A DNA stretch of 64,000 nt from Lunatibacter salilacus (GCF_009797935.1 NZ_VOLC01000019.1:62001-126000), one strand, 5' to 3'. Positions 15,419 through 25,072 are shown, counted from the stretch's first letter. Translations and numbers: made by a program. Notes: a model not told the origin generated them from the sequence alone.

Positions 15419-16306
15419 ATGCCCCCAAAAAGAATCAAGCAATACACCGGAAGGTATGCCCTAGTTGATGGCATTCCCTATCAAATGCCCGTTCGGGCCG
15501 CCAATTCACCGGCGTTTTTAGCTGGATTTACCTGTGATTGGGAAAAAGCGAATGCGTTGCTTCCCGGAAATGAAATACATGCACTTAAATTACCCAACGG
15601 CAGGGCCATTCTTCTAATTACCGTCATCAATTATGTCGATACCAGCATCGGCAAATACATTGAATATAGTATAGCGATAGGGTGTACGAAAGGGAAGAAG
15701 CCAGCACCCCGGATATTGAATACAGTTTTTTTTAAATCCTATGGTACCGGACAGTATATTCTGGACCTGCCGGTTAGTTCGGAAATCTCGGTAAAAGGAG
15801 GCAAGGGTATCTGGGGCATGCCCAAGCATCAGGCCAATTTAGACTTTATCGATACCGAAGAGGCAGTGAGCAGTCAATATGAAAAGGACGGTTTATTTGC
15901 GTTCCGCATTGAAATCAAAAAACCTAAATCACCTTCTCTTCGGATTAAGATAGGCGCCACCAATTATTGCAGGTATAGAAATATGCTGATGGCCTCTTAC
16001 ATATATTTTGACACCAAAGCAGGAGTCAACCTCTTTGGAAAGGCCCAAGCCAAACTCTATATCGGAGATCATCCCAATGTGGCAATGCTGCGTGACATAG
16101 ATATCAACCCAGATCCCATGTTTACGGTATATATGCCTGCAGCAAACGGGATTTTGGATGATCATATGCAGTGTTGGTTTATGACTTACGATGAACCACC
16201 GGCTGCAATGCCAGAGGGATTTGAAAGTGTCTTTCATCTTGGCAACGGAGAAGAATGGTTGGCACCTCCCAGTATTGTGGATTACGAAAAATATGCCGTT
16301 AAATAA
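15419..16306 (+). CDS. Acetoacetate decarboxylase-like protein
   Basis: 295 residues. ADC-superfamily pattern: KYIEYSIAIGC, then EISVKGGKGIWGMPKHQA with K136 at the Schiff-base lysine position after G-x-P, and a C-terminal WxxPP-like ending. The family decarboxylates beta-keto acids or performs related imine chemistry. It starts 6 bp after the hydrolase stop, so the two are co-translated. Together with the GMC alcohol oxidase of this cluster it suggests oxidation of a hydroxy-acid to a keto-acid and subsequent decarboxylation; this is inference. Confidence 0.85.
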   Translation: MPPKRIKQYTGRYALVDGIPYQMPVRAANSPAFLAGFTCDWEKANALLPGNEIHALKLPNGRAILLITVINYVDTSIGKYIEYSIAIGCTKGKKPAPRILNTVFFKSYGTGQYILDLPVSSEISVKGGKGIWGMPKHQANLDFIDTEEAVSSQYEKDGLFAFRIEIKKPKSPSLRIKIGATNYCRYRNMLMASYIYFDTKAGVNLFGKAQAKLYIGDHPNVAMLRDIDINPDPMFTVYMPAANGILDDHMQCWFMTYDEPPAAMPEGFESVFHLGNGEEWLAPPSIVDYEKYAVK

Positions 16307-16327
16307 CATGTAACCACCAAACTAACT

Positions 16328-16786
16328 ATGGAAACTACAAAAAAAGGTCCTTTCTGGAAGCGCCACCTGCAGCTGTTGGTTGTGTTGATCTCAATTGTAA
16401 CCGTGGTTTTAGGGATTTTTCAATTATTGAATCCCCAAGCTGCCTTAGGAATGATGGGGAAGGGTGAAATCCTTCCTGTCACTGCCCATTATTTTTCCAT
16501 GTTGGGGTTTTTCATGATATTGTTTAATGGCATGGTGCTACATACGGTCTATGAAATTCAAACAAGCAAAACAATAATCTTGTGGGCAGCCCTACAAAAG
16601 GTCGGGGTGGCGGTTCTTGTATTTATCGGAATAATTGGCGGCCATTTTCATTTTACAGCCATAGGCGTAGCATTGTTTGATTTGTTTTCAGGAGTTATTT
16701 TCCTTTCGTATTTTGCCCAGCTTAATAAAGCGTCCTCCCATCCAAACCCCTTACAGACCAATGTTTCACCGACCGATATCGTCTGA
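16328..16786 (+). CDS. Four-helix integral membrane protein, function unknown
   Basis: 152 residues with four predicted membrane segments at about 15-34, 52-72, 82-103 and 108-128, separated by short loops; N-terminus basic (KKGPFWKRH), C-terminus polar. I do not recognise a family. It is 21 bp after the ADC-like gene and its 3' end overlaps the patatin start by 26 bp, so it is part of the same unit. It may anchor or provide substrate access for the soluble enzymes around it. Confidence 0.75.
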   Translation: METTKKGPFWKRHLQLLVVLISIVTVVLGIFQLLNPQAALGMMGKGEILPVTAHYFSMLGFFMILFNGMVLHTVYEIQTSKTIILWAALQKVGVAVLVFIGIIGGHFHFTAIGVALFDLFSGVIFLSYFAQLNKASSHPNPLQTNVSPTDIV

Positions 16787-18194
16787 GGAGATTCCACGTA
16801 GGGCGTTAATTTTGGCGGGAGGTGGAGTTAGGATAGCTTATCAGACTGGTGTTCTTCAGGCCTTGGAGGAGGAAGGGGTCGGTTTTCAACACGTGGATGG
16901 CACTTCTGGGGGTATTTTCAACACGGCCATGCTCGCAAGTGGGCACAGCGTAGGAAAGATGATGGATCGGTGGAGAAGCCTTCCCATGTCTTTTTTTGCG
17001 GCTGGAAGACCTTTTTGGGAATATTTCCGGCCACTTCGGATGTGGGGGTTCAGCGATGCCAAGGGAATCCGGAAAAAGGTGTTCCCCCATTTGGGAATAG
17101 ATATTTCATCCATCCGATCAGGAGGATTTCCGGCTAATTTCAACCTGTGTAACTTTACCACTAAACAAATTGAGGCCATACCAACCCGGGAAATTACGGA
17201 GGATCACCTGATTGCCGGGATATCATTGCCCATGCTAATGCCTGCGCTCCACATCAACGGATCTTGGTATATGGATGCGGCTTGGGTGAAAGATGCCAAT
17301 TTATTGGAAGAAGTGGAATTGGGGGCAACGGAACTCTGGTTGATCTGGGCAATTGGAAATTATCCCACTTACCTTAAGGGGGCCTTTCACCAATATGTAC
17401 ACTCCCTGGAAATGAGTGCCAACGGAGGGCTTTTTGAGGAACTTGAAAGGATAAAACTGATCAACAGGATTCGGAAGCTGGAAGGAAGGTCGGAGGGGGA
17501 ACAGGTAAAACTTCACCTGATCACATCTGTTTTTCCCTTGCCATTAGATTCAGAGTTGTTTCTCCAAAAAATTACAGCCCGTGATCTCATAAATCAGGGG
17601 TATGCAGACGGCAAGCGATATCTAACTAGTAGGAAGCCTGAAGGAGTTTCCCTTGACCATACAGTAACGCAGACCGAGGATGTTGGCGAAACCTGTGCCT
17701 TCCGTATGAAATATTCCGGTAAACTGATTTGGGATGGGCTTCCTAAGGATACCGTATTTTATGCCCTATTTAAAATATCCACAACTAAATTGGAAGAAGT
17801 CGCCATAGATTTGTTTTCCAGTATATATTTTGCTAAGTTGGACTTGGAAATACCGCTTTTTGCCAAAGAAGTATCCGTAAAACCTCATTTTGGCAATACC
17901 TTAGTCGAGGTAATTAGTGAAATGGTCCTTTCGGGGAAAATCTATCTGGTTCATACGAATTGGATACTTATGGGTCCTTGGTATCAGGTAGTTGGTTTGG
18001 ATTTTAAGGATGTCGCTGTTCGGATTTTCCCGAAAAATGAGATTTCTGAAAAGCCTGTAATCGAAGGAAAACTTTTCCAGTCATTTTGGGATAGGGTAAT
18101 GGCCTCATTTTTTACCTCAACCAAAGGGAAAGATGGTATGGGGGCGGGAATAAAAACGCGAATAAATTTATTACGAAAAATGATTCAGATATGA
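16761..18194 (+). CDS. Patatin-like phospholipase with long C-terminal extension
   Basis: 477 residues from the ATG at 16761, which leads straight into the patatin fold; a more upstream in-frame start (16677) lies inside the membrane protein gene. Oxyanion motif GGGVR (20-24), nucleophile S49 in GTSGG, catalytic D172 in YMDAAW (Asp-Ala-Ala where most patatins have Asp-Gly-Gly). After the patatin domain (to about 310) comes a 165-residue segment of unknown fold. Cytoplasmic serine lipase acting on membrane lipid or sterol ester is expected. Overlaps neighbours on both sides (26 bp and 4 bp). Confidence 0.9.
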   Translation: MFHRPISSEEIPRRALILAGGGVRIAYQTGVLQALEEEGVGFQHVDGTSGGIFNTAMLASGHSVGKMMDRWRSLPMSFFAAGRPFWEYFRPLRMWGFSDAKGIRKKVFPHLGIDISSIRSGGFPANFNLCNFTTKQIEAIPTREITEDHLIAGISLPMLMPALHINGSWYMDAAWVKDANLLEEVELGATELWLIWAIGNYPTYLKGAFHQYVHSLEMSANGGLFEELERIKLINRIRKLEGRSEGEQVKLHLITSVFPLPLDSELFLQKITARDLINQGYADGKRYLTSRKPEGVSLDHTVTQTEDVGETCAFRMKYSGKLIWDGLPKDTVFYALFKISTTKLEEVAIDLFSSIYFAKLDLEIPLFAKEVSVKPHFGNTLVEVISEMVLSGKIYLVHTNWILMGPWYQVVGLDFKDVAVRIFPKNEISEKPVIEGKLFQSFWDRVMASFFTSTKGKDGMGAGIKTRINLLRKMIQI

Positions 18195-19954
18195 AGTTTG
18201 AAAAGAAACCCATGGTCAATTGGTATGATCCCAAGCAGCTTGCGTTCACCGGCATGAAGACGGTTTTGTCCTCTGTATTTGGGAATTTTGCAGACCGTAG
18301 GGAAATGCAGGCAGCCTTAGACCAAGAAGTGAACCCTTTCGACTATTCCGATAAAAATGAAATGTGGTTTGATTTTGTCTCAGATTTGGGAGACGGATTC
18401 AACCCAACCTATACCTTGGCCCATACGCTGGCTCAGCCCTCCATTGAAGCGGAAGGAAAAACCTTGAAAAGGGGAGAATTTTTGGTGATGGGAGGAGATG
18501 AAATATACCCTACTCCGGAAACGATCGAATACGACAACCGACTGAGGGGGCCTTATTATGCTGCTTTCCCAAAGACAAAAGACAGTGATGAACATCGGCC
18601 GGACGTTTATGCCATTCCCGGTAATCATGACTGGTACGATGGGTTGACCAATTTCCTCCGACTATTTACGCAAGAAAGGTCATTGGGAAATTGGCAAACC
18701 CGGCAAACAAGAAGCTATTTTGCGATCAAGCTTCCTCATGATTACTGGTTGATAGCCATCGACGTACAATTAAATGCGGATATCGATTACCCTCAAATCT
18801 GTTACTTCAAAGAAATTGCCCAAAAACACTTTACTTCCTATACCAAGGTGATTTTGGTAACTGCGGAACCCGCTTGGGTCTATAAGTCCTTTGATCCGAA
18901 AAACACATCCTATGACAGGATAAAGTTTTTTATAGAAAGAGTTCTATTTGGGAAAGGGGAATCAAACTACGAAGATAAGAACAAAAGTATATCCGTAACC
19001 GCCATATTGACGGGTGACCTGCACCATTATGCCCGATATGAGGAGATCCATCCCGACAATCGGGTCCGCCAACTTATTACAGCGGGAGGTGGAGGGGCAT
19101 TCATGCATCCTACCAACACACTTCTCGATGAGATCGAAACGTTGGATGGAAAAAAGGCTCATTTGAAAGAAGTCTTTCCTTCAAAAGCAGATTCGGTTAG
19201 GTTAAGTCTCCTTAACCTTATTTTCCCTTATTTCAGTGTGACAATGTTATTATTTTTTGGGACTCTTCATGCATTTACCTCCTGGATCCTTCAGACCAAA
19301 CGTTATGCTAGCGGTGATACCATTATGGTCAGGCTCAGCGAAATTGATCTTTTTGACGGAGGGTTTGGAGCGTTTTTTTCAGCCATCACGGAATCATTAA
19401 GTCATAATCCGGGAGCCATTTTCCTAAATGTGCTGCTTTTTATAGGACTTATGGTATTTACTGACATCAAATCTTATAACGGAAAGTTAAACTATCTGGC
19501 AGGATTTGTACATGCCATCCTTCATCTTGTAAACTTATATGTGTTGTTATGGCTTTTTTCCCGAATAAACCTTTTTGAATTGGGACTGGCCTTGGATTCG
19601 TCGGGACAAGTGATCCTTTTTGTTGTAGAAATGATATTGGTAGGAGGTGTTATAAGTGGTGTTTTGTTCGGCATCTACCTGACATTTAGCGTTCTTGTGC
19701 TCAAAAACCACATTACTGAGGCATCATCTTCTTACCGTTGGGAAGGATATAAAAACTTCCTTCGTATACACCTCGATAAAGATGCCCTTACCATTTATCC
19801 TATTGGATTCAAGACAGTAGTCTCCGACTGGAAAAATATTGGAAGCGACGAGTCCCCAAAATTTAAGGGAAGCCCCGCTAAATTTTCAATTATAGAACCC
19901 CCCATTGTGATCAAACATGAAATCAAGCATGACGAAGAGCGAATCACACTGTGA
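18191..19954 (+). CDS. Metallophosphoesterase with C-terminal membrane domain
   Basis: 587 residues. Calcineurin-like motifs: D65-x-x-D68 (VSDLGDGFN), GGDEIYPT (101-108), GNHDWYDG (144-151), and TGDLHHY (about 277-283). Asp 65 is in SDLGDG rather than the common D-x-H, an unusual first metal motif. From about 340 to 515 there are several hydrophobic helices, so the catalytic head is tethered to the membrane. Start ATG overlaps the patatin stop (ATGA), showing coupling. The last ~13 codons (KHEIKHDEERITL) are made of repeat DNA that continues downstream. Substrate unknown; a phospholipid or polyprenyl phosphate is plausible. Confidence 0.87.
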   Translation: MKFEKKPMVNWYDPKQLAFTGMKTVLSSVFGNFADRREMQAALDQEVNPFDYSDKNEMWFDFVSDLGDGFNPTYTLAHTLAQPSIEAEGKTLKRGEFLVMGGDEIYPTPETIEYDNRLRGPYYAAFPKTKDSDEHRPDVYAIPGNHDWYDGLTNFLRLFTQERSLGNWQTRQTRSYFAIKLPHDYWLIAIDVQLNADIDYPQICYFKEIAQKHFTSYTKVILVTAEPAWVYKSFDPKNTSYDRIKFFIERVLFGKGESNYEDKNKSISVTAILTGDLHHYARYEEIHPDNRVRQLITAGGGGAFMHPTNTLLDEIETLDGKKAHLKEVFPSKADSVRLSLLNLIFPYFSVTMLLFFGTLHAFTSWILQTKRYASGDTIMVRLSEIDLFDGGFGAFFSAITESLSHNPGAIFLNVLLFIGLMVFTDIKSYNGKLNYLAGFVHAILHLVNLYVLLWLFSRINLFELGLALDSSGQVILFVVEMILVGGVISGVLFGIYLTFSVLVLKNHITEASSSYRWEGYKNFLRIHLDKDALTIYPIGFKTVVSDWKNIGSDESPKFKGSPAKFSIIEPPIVIKHEIKHDEERITL

Positions 19955-20206
19955 TGATTATCTGTCATGCGAGATTCCCTGCCTGTCGGCAGGCAGGTCT
20001 GGCCTTTGAAAAACAAAACATAAACAGATGAAATCGAGCATGACGCAGGCAACGCACGGAGGGATGATTATAATTGCGAGATTCCATGTGGCCATTAAAA
20101 AACAATTATAAACACATGAAATCGAGCATGACGTACCCGTCACACAAAGGGATGACTATCAACCATGCGAGATTCCATGTGACCCCTGAAAAACAATTAT
20201 AGACAC
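19915..20206 (+). repeat. Imperfect tandem repeat array of about 90-110 bp units
   Basis: Three units begin ACATGAAATCAAGCATGACG (19915), AGATGAAATCGAGCATGACG (20026) and ACATGAAATCGAGCATGACG (20114) and each runs through GGGATGA(T/C)TAT to GCGAGATTCC (ends 19978, 20085, 20176). A TGAAAAACA(A)..ATA..AC joiner links them. A fourth unit would start at 20205, where ACATGAAA provides the ATG of the GMC gene. The first unit includes the stop of the phosphoesterase gene. Such units resemble dispersed intergenic repeats of Bacteroidota. Confidence 0.8.
19978..19997 (+). repeat. CCTGCCTG/CAGGCAGG palindrome within the array
   Basis: 8-bp perfect arms with a TCGG loop (19978-19997). No T-run follows. 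It is inserted only in the first repeat unit, between GAGATTCC and the TTTGAAAAAC joiner. This GC-rich palindrome has the look of the dispersed short palindromes common in Bacteroidota intergenic DNA. Confidence 0.7.
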
Positions 20207-22546
20207 ATGAAAAAGCTCTCTAAACCACTCACTCACCTAAAGGAAAAGTACGACGTAATAATCATCGGATCAGGTTACGGAGGGAGCATAGCAGCCTCTA
20301 GGATGGCCCGTGCCGGCCTTTCTGTTTGCCTCCTGGAAAAAGGTAAGGAATTTTTACCAGGAGAATTCCCCAACACATTGAGGAAGGCTTCAGGGGAAAT
20401 GAACTTTATTCGGGGTAAGTCCCCGGGTATCAACCGCAACGGTCTGTACGAATTTACCATGGGTAACGGGATCAATGTATTCAAAGGCTGCGGATTAGGT
20501 GGAACATCCCTCGTTAATGCCAATGTTTCAATCCGGCCCGAACCCCGGATTATGGAAGACGCTGCCTGGCCCAGCGCCATCCGGGAAGATGTGGAAAGCT
20601 TCCATGAAGGGGTAGACAGGGCTTGGGAGATGCTTGTACCCAATCCCTATCCGGAAGGAAAAAACGGGTATCCGGTTCTTAAGAAAACCGATGCGATGCG
20701 TAAATCAGCCAAATTTATGTCGGAGCCTTTTCGGCTTTTGGATATCAATGTGACCTTTGAGGATAAGCAAAACCATGTGGGGATAAAGCAACCCAAATGT
20801 ACCAATTGTGGCGATTGTGTGACAGGATGTAATGTGGGAGCCAAAAACACCACTGCCATGAATTACCTGCCTGATGCTTTTAACCACGGGGCGGAAATTT
20901 TTACCGAGATAAATGTGCGTTATGTGGAGAGGCAGGGAGATTATTGGCAGGTATATTTTCATCCTGCGCGAATCGGAAGGGAAAATTTTGACGCACCTTT
21001 GATGTTTATCCGATCCAAAAATGTGATACTCAGTGGCGGATCGCTAGGTTCGACTGAAATCCTTCTCCGTTCGGCACAAAATGGACTTAAGGTTTCCCCT
21101 AACTTGGGAAAACGGTTTACCGGAAACGGAGATGTGCTTGGATTTGGCTATAACAACGACATACCCATCAACGGAATAGGTTTGGGGAGAAAAGGCACAG
21201 ATTCCATAGCCAATGTGGGTCCCTGCATTACCAGTGTCATTGATATGCGTGAACGCACTGATTTAGAATCAGGAATGACGTTGGAGGAGGGTACTGTTCC
21301 TGGCCCCATACGCTCCATTTTGCCTAAGGCCCTTATAGCATTTTCCCGTCTTGCGGGAAAGGATACGGACCGAGGGTTTATGGATTACCTGCGGGAAAAA
21401 TGGAGGGAAATCCGAAGCCTTGTTCTAGGTGCCTTTCACGGTGCTGTGAACCATACCCAAATTTACCTGGTCATGACCCATGACGATGGCAACGGGGAAA
21501 TGGTCCTTACCGACGGAAAACTAAGCATCAATTGGAGGGGAGTGGGCAAACAGGAAATCTTCAACAAGGTAAACGGTGAAATATTCAGCGCTACCAAAGC
21601 TCTCGGAGGCACCAAAATTCCGAATCCGACCTGGAACAAAATGATGAACTACGATTTGGTAACCGTACATCCACTTGGAGGCTGCGCTATGGGAGATGAA
21701 GCCCAGAGTGGTGTAGTGGACCACAAAGGACAGGTATTTGCCAGCACAGAGGGAAATGAACTCCATCAGGGACTATATGTGATGGATGGGGCGGTGATCC
21801 CGAGGCCGGTGGGTACCAATCCCCTGCTTACTATAAGCGGATTGGCGGAACGTAGTTGCAAGCTTATTGTGCAGGAAATGGGTTTGACCTTATCCTATTC
21901 CTTTAATCCGCCCCAGCATGCTGACAAGGAAACCTCTCCGGTTGGTACTGGCGTTCAGTTTACTGAAACTATGCGCGGATATTATGGGCCTGGAGAAACT
22001 GAAGATTATGAAACGGGATTTCAGATGGGCAAAAGCAGCCATTCTGAATTTGAATTTACCCTGACTATACAGACTGAAGATATAGATGCATTTGTGGCAG
22101 ATGAAAAGCATCAGGCCCGTATGATTGGTACCATGCTGGCTCCTGCCTTATCTCCTTATCCAATGACGGCCTTAAATGGGGTATTCAATCTGTTCATAGA
22201 TAATCCCCAAGCGCCAGACAGAAAAAAGATGAAATACACCGCGCAGTTGTACAGCCGGGAAGGTCAAAACTATTATTTTGAAGGATTCAAGGATATATTC
22301 AACGACAAAGGCTTAGATGTGTGGAAAGACACCACGACCTTGTTTATCACTATCTATGAAGGAACCGATTCAACTAGTAACCCTATCGGAAAGGGAAAAC
22401 TGGTCATTCGAATTGCTGATTTCATGCGTCAACTCCGAACTGTCAAAGCAATTCATGCCCGCAGCACCTCTGATGGGCTACGTGCGGTAAGCGCATTTGG
22501 TAAGTTCTTCGCCGGAAATGTATTTGAAACCTATTTTAAACTTTGA
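20207..22546 (+). CDS. Cholesterol-oxidase-type GMC oxidoreductase with ferredoxin-like Cys motif and C-terminal extra domain
   Basis: 779 residues, longer than usual GMC oxidases (about 500-580). FAD-binding IIIGSGYGG (18-26) and LLEKG; GMC active-site motif HPLGGCAMG with H488; end of the flavoprotein part near residue 565. Cys pattern C198-x2-C201-x2-C204-x3-C208 (KCTNCGDCVTGCNVGAKNT) resembles a 4Fe-4S site and is seen in this subfamily. Residues about 580-779 form an added beta-rich domain. Oxidises an alcohol on a sterol-like or other lipid substrate with FAD. Last gene of the cluster; its start codon lies in the repeat array, 252 bp after the phosphoesterase gene. Confidence 0.9.
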   Translation: MKKLSKPLTHLKEKYDVIIIGSGYGGSIAASRMARAGLSVCLLEKGKEFLPGEFPNTLRKASGEMNFIRGKSPGINRNGLYEFTMGNGINVFKGCGLGGTSLVNANVSIRPEPRIMEDAAWPSAIREDVESFHEGVDRAWEMLVPNPYPEGKNGYPVLKKTDAMRKSAKFMSEPFRLLDINVTFEDKQNHVGIKQPKCTNCGDCVTGCNVGAKNTTAMNYLPDAFNHGAEIFTEINVRYVERQGDYWQVYFHPARIGRENFDAPLMFIRSKNVILSGGSLGSTEILLRSAQNGLKVSPNLGKRFTGNGDVLGFGYNNDIPINGIGLGRKGTDSIANVGPCITSVIDMRERTDLESGMTLEEGTVPGPIRSILPKALIAFSRLAGKDTDRGFMDYLREKWREIRSLVLGAFHGAVNHTQIYLVMTHDDGNGEMVLTDGKLSINWRGVGKQEIFNKVNGEIFSATKALGGTKIPNPTWNKMMNYDLVTVHPLGGCAMGDEAQSGVVDHKGQVFASTEGNELHQGLYVMDGAVIPRPVGTNPLLTISGLAERSCKLIVQEMGLTLSYSFNPPQHADKETSPVGTGVQFTETMRGYYGPGETEDYETGFQMGKSSHSEFEFTLTIQTEDIDAFVADEKHQARMIGTMLAPALSPYPMTALNGVFNLFIDNPQAPDRKKMKYTAQLYSREGQNYYFEGFKDIFNDKGLDVWKDTTTLFITIYEGTDSTSNPIGKGKLVIRIADFMRQLRTVKAIHARSTSDGLRAVSAFGKFFAGNVFETYFKL

Positions 22547-22624
22547 GATTTTGAATGACCCATTTTATTCACCGGGGGAGCAAATTACATTTCGTTTCTT
22601 GAGAACTACATGCTTCTTCTGCGT

Positions 22625-25072
22625 TCAGTCTTCCACTACAAAGCTGTGTGATTGAAAGAGAGGTTGACCGTCTGTGGATATCCCTTCTACGATCACCCTG
22701 TATTTCCCAGGTGTATCAGCTGTATAAAAGGATAGTGTCCTGCGGGTTCCTGCGTTGAGGGCGATGTTTGGCTCCCAATAGATTGTACTTCTCCAATCGG
22801 GGTAGTCAAAGTAATCCGAATTGGACTCTTCATAGGTAGGGGAGTAAAACCTACGGGTCTTGGTATATCCTCCGGCAAGGTGCGTCATGATATGCTTACC
22901 CCGTTCTGGGTCCACTTCCTCAAGTTCGCCACCCCGGTGGGTAAAGAGTGCAATCACTCCGCCGCCGGCCCGGCCGCCGTAGATACCCGCTGAACCAGGA
23001 CCTTTAAGGATTTCAATCCGGCTTATGTCAAATTGATTAATACTTTGCATGGCTCCTTCACTGATGGGCATCCCATCTAATAGGTAGAGAGGTGTGCCCT
23101 GACCTCGGATTACTGCCCGAAATTCATTCATTCCAGTGCGGGTAACCTGAAGTCCAGCCACACGGCCTTGCAAGCTTTCGAGGATGTTTCCCGACGGAGC
23201 TACAGGCAACTGCTCCCTATTCAACGTTACGTCTGCCCGGCTATGTAGTCGAAAGGGCTCCATAATCTCCGCTCTTCCTTCAATGACGACTTCCTGAAGC
23301 AACACCTCCCTTAAATCCATACCAGCTATCGCCGACTCGGTAGCTTGAAAGCGCTCCTCAAAAGCTGTCTGGAAATACTCGGAAGATAAAGGTGGCGGCA
23401 GGGCAAGGTTTGGGCGAAGGACATGAGAACTTCGTGGGGGAGGGTCTTGCCGTGAAAGCATTGAAATTTCCACATCGGACCTATCTCCTCTGCTGTCCGA
23501 ACCCTGCACAACAACTTGAATCGTATCTCTAAAATAAAATCCCTGAAATCCAAAATAACCCTCCGCATTAGTGGAGGTGGTGATAAAGGTTTGGTACTGG
23601 TCCTTAAGATAAAGAAGAGTTTCGCCATCGGCTACAGGATCTCCATTGCTACGGGTAAGTCTTCCCCAAAGTGTCAGGTCTTGTTCTTGGGCAAAACGGA
23701 TTGCCGGATACTTAGATTCCATGATGTCTGTCCATTCAAAGGTACGCCAACCTTGAGTCATCATCAGTAAGCGAAGAGCCTCTTGATGTTCCCGGTCATC
23801 GGATTCAAAATAGTACCCCGGTGAGTGCACGCTTCCTTTGAGCTCTGAACTTAATAACAAATAGGTTAAGATATTTTCCTGGTCGGAGTGATATGGAACT
23901 AATTCCTCGGCGATCACTGCCATGGAAAGTTTCGCAGGTGTGTCGCTACCCATTGCGGAAAATTGTACTGACAGGTCTACTTTTTCCCTCGTGCCGTAGC
24001 TGGGTTTTTCAGTGCTTATGCTAATTTCGTGATTAGCATGAGGTTTTTTGAAAATTAGCCTTTCCGCAAGAGGTTCACCATTGTCGGTGGCTAGAGTAAT
24101 TCTAGAAATTCCGGAAGGAAATTGTGATTTGCTAAGGGAATGGTGGTAGTCTTCATCGGCTGATACCAGGAATGATTCAGCATGAATTAGTGTATCCGTA
24201 TTCATAATGACCAACCATATTTTTGGAATTTCGGAAACGTTGGTTCTTATGGCGATTTTCACTGAATCGGAATTTGAAACTTCATCCACCTCCATGGCAT
24301 AGCCTTCAGGCAGGGCTTTAGGTAGGCGGTATTCAAACATTTCACCATTCAAGCCAGGGATCTTAGCAATTAGTTGTGTGTTGGCTTCAGGTTGGACGGT
24401 AAATGATCCCGTGCCTTCATGCACATCAGAAAAAGTCAGGATTTCCTTTCCATCTCCGTCGATCAAACTTCCCTGAATGGACACTCCCTTACCCCAATGG
24501 TCCGTAGCTTTGAAAGCCACCACTTGGGATATGCCTTCAATTAGCTCCCCACCCTCAGGAAAAAATCGCATCTCTATTTCAGATTGTATTTCTTCTTCTC
24601 TGGTTGAAATGGTGTCAGATGTGGATATGATGGAAATTTCCCGTTGGAAAAAATAGGCTTCTCCAAAGTTTTTTTGCCAATGAGTGTGGGCGGAAAGCAC
24701 ATATGCGCCTGACGGCAGGTCGTCAGGCAGTAGTATGTCACCGAAAGTGGCACCATCCTCAATGGGAAGTGTTATGCTCTTAATCGGTTGATGGTTATTG
24801 TTTACTAAGTCTACATAGAGGACACCGCTTTTCTGAGAAGGTAGGAGTGAGGCCGCATCCACGACATATGCTGCCAGCCAAAGCGTCTCCCCAGGAAAAT
24901 ATTGCGTTTTATCCTGTTGGATATAAACCTTTTCAGGTCCATAATTGACCGAGTAAGTTTGTATGAAGTTTTTGATCCGTTCAGGATCAATTTGCACAGG
25001 AAGTAAATATGCACAAAAGGAAATACCTAGTGCAACACATGAGAACAAAACTGTTAAATAGAAACTTTTCAT
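22625..25072 (-). CDS. MG2-like / TonB receptor plug-domain protein without barrel
   Basis: 815 residues. Signal peptide (1-22), macroglobulin MG2-like domain (about 46-150; KVYIQQDKTQYFPGETLWLA), further beta-sandwich domains, and near the C-terminus a TonB-receptor plug domain (about 615-705; ILESLQGRVAGLQV, PLYLLDGMPISEG, IEILKGPGSAGIYGGRAGGG). It then ends with about 110 residues, too short for a 22-strand barrel. Such proteins are common in Bacteroidota but their role is unclear; cell-surface binding or assembly with a TonB transporter is possible. Single gene, convergent with the GMC cluster. Confidence 0.85.
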   Translation of the reverse strand: MKSFYLTVLFSCVALGISFCAYLLPVQIDPERIKNFIQTYSVNYGPEKVYIQQDKTQYFPGETLWLAAYVVDAASLLPSQKSGVLYVDLVNNNHQPIKSITLPIEDGATFGDILLPDDLPSGAYVLSAHTHWQKNFGEAYFFQREISIISTSDTISTREEEIQSEIEMRFFPEGGELIEGISQVVAFKATDHWGKGVSIQGSLIDGDGKEILTFSDVHEGTGSFTVQPEANTQLIAKIPGLNGEMFEYRLPKALPEGYAMEVDEVSNSDSVKIAIRTNVSEIPKIWLVIMNTDTLIHAESFLVSADEDYHHSLSKSQFPSGISRITLATDNGEPLAERLIFKKPHANHEISISTEKPSYGTREKVDLSVQFSAMGSDTPAKLSMAVIAEELVPYHSDQENILTYLLLSSELKGSVHSPGYYFESDDREHQEALRLLMMTQGWRTFEWTDIMESKYPAIRFAQEQDLTLWGRLTRSNGDPVADGETLLYLKDQYQTFITTSTNAEGYFGFQGFYFRDTIQVVVQGSDSRGDRSDVEISMLSRQDPPPRSSHVLRPNLALPPPLSSEYFQTAFEERFQATESAIAGMDLREVLLQEVVIEGRAEIMEPFRLHSRADVTLNREQLPVAPSGNILESLQGRVAGLQVTRTGMNEFRAVIRGQGTPLYLLDGMPISEGAMQSINQFDISRIEILKGPGSAGIYGGRAGGGVIALFTHRGGELEEVDPERGKHIMTHLAGGYTKTRRFYSPTYEESNSDYFDYPDWRSTIYWEPNIALNAGTRRTLSFYTADTPGKYRVIVEGISTDGQPLFQSHSFVVED

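Noticed and set aside
16677-16760. Upstream start for the patatin gene
   Set aside because: Would place 28 extra residues inside the membrane protein gene; the family alignment begins just after the ATG at 16761.
17670-18194. Homology between the C-terminal extensions of the patatin and the GMC oxidase
   Set aside because: Only scattered hydrophobic patterns seem similar; not enough to claim a shared domain by eye.
19915-20206. CRISPR array
   Set aside because: Units are 90-110 bp, imperfect, without unique 30-40 bp spacers and without cas genes.
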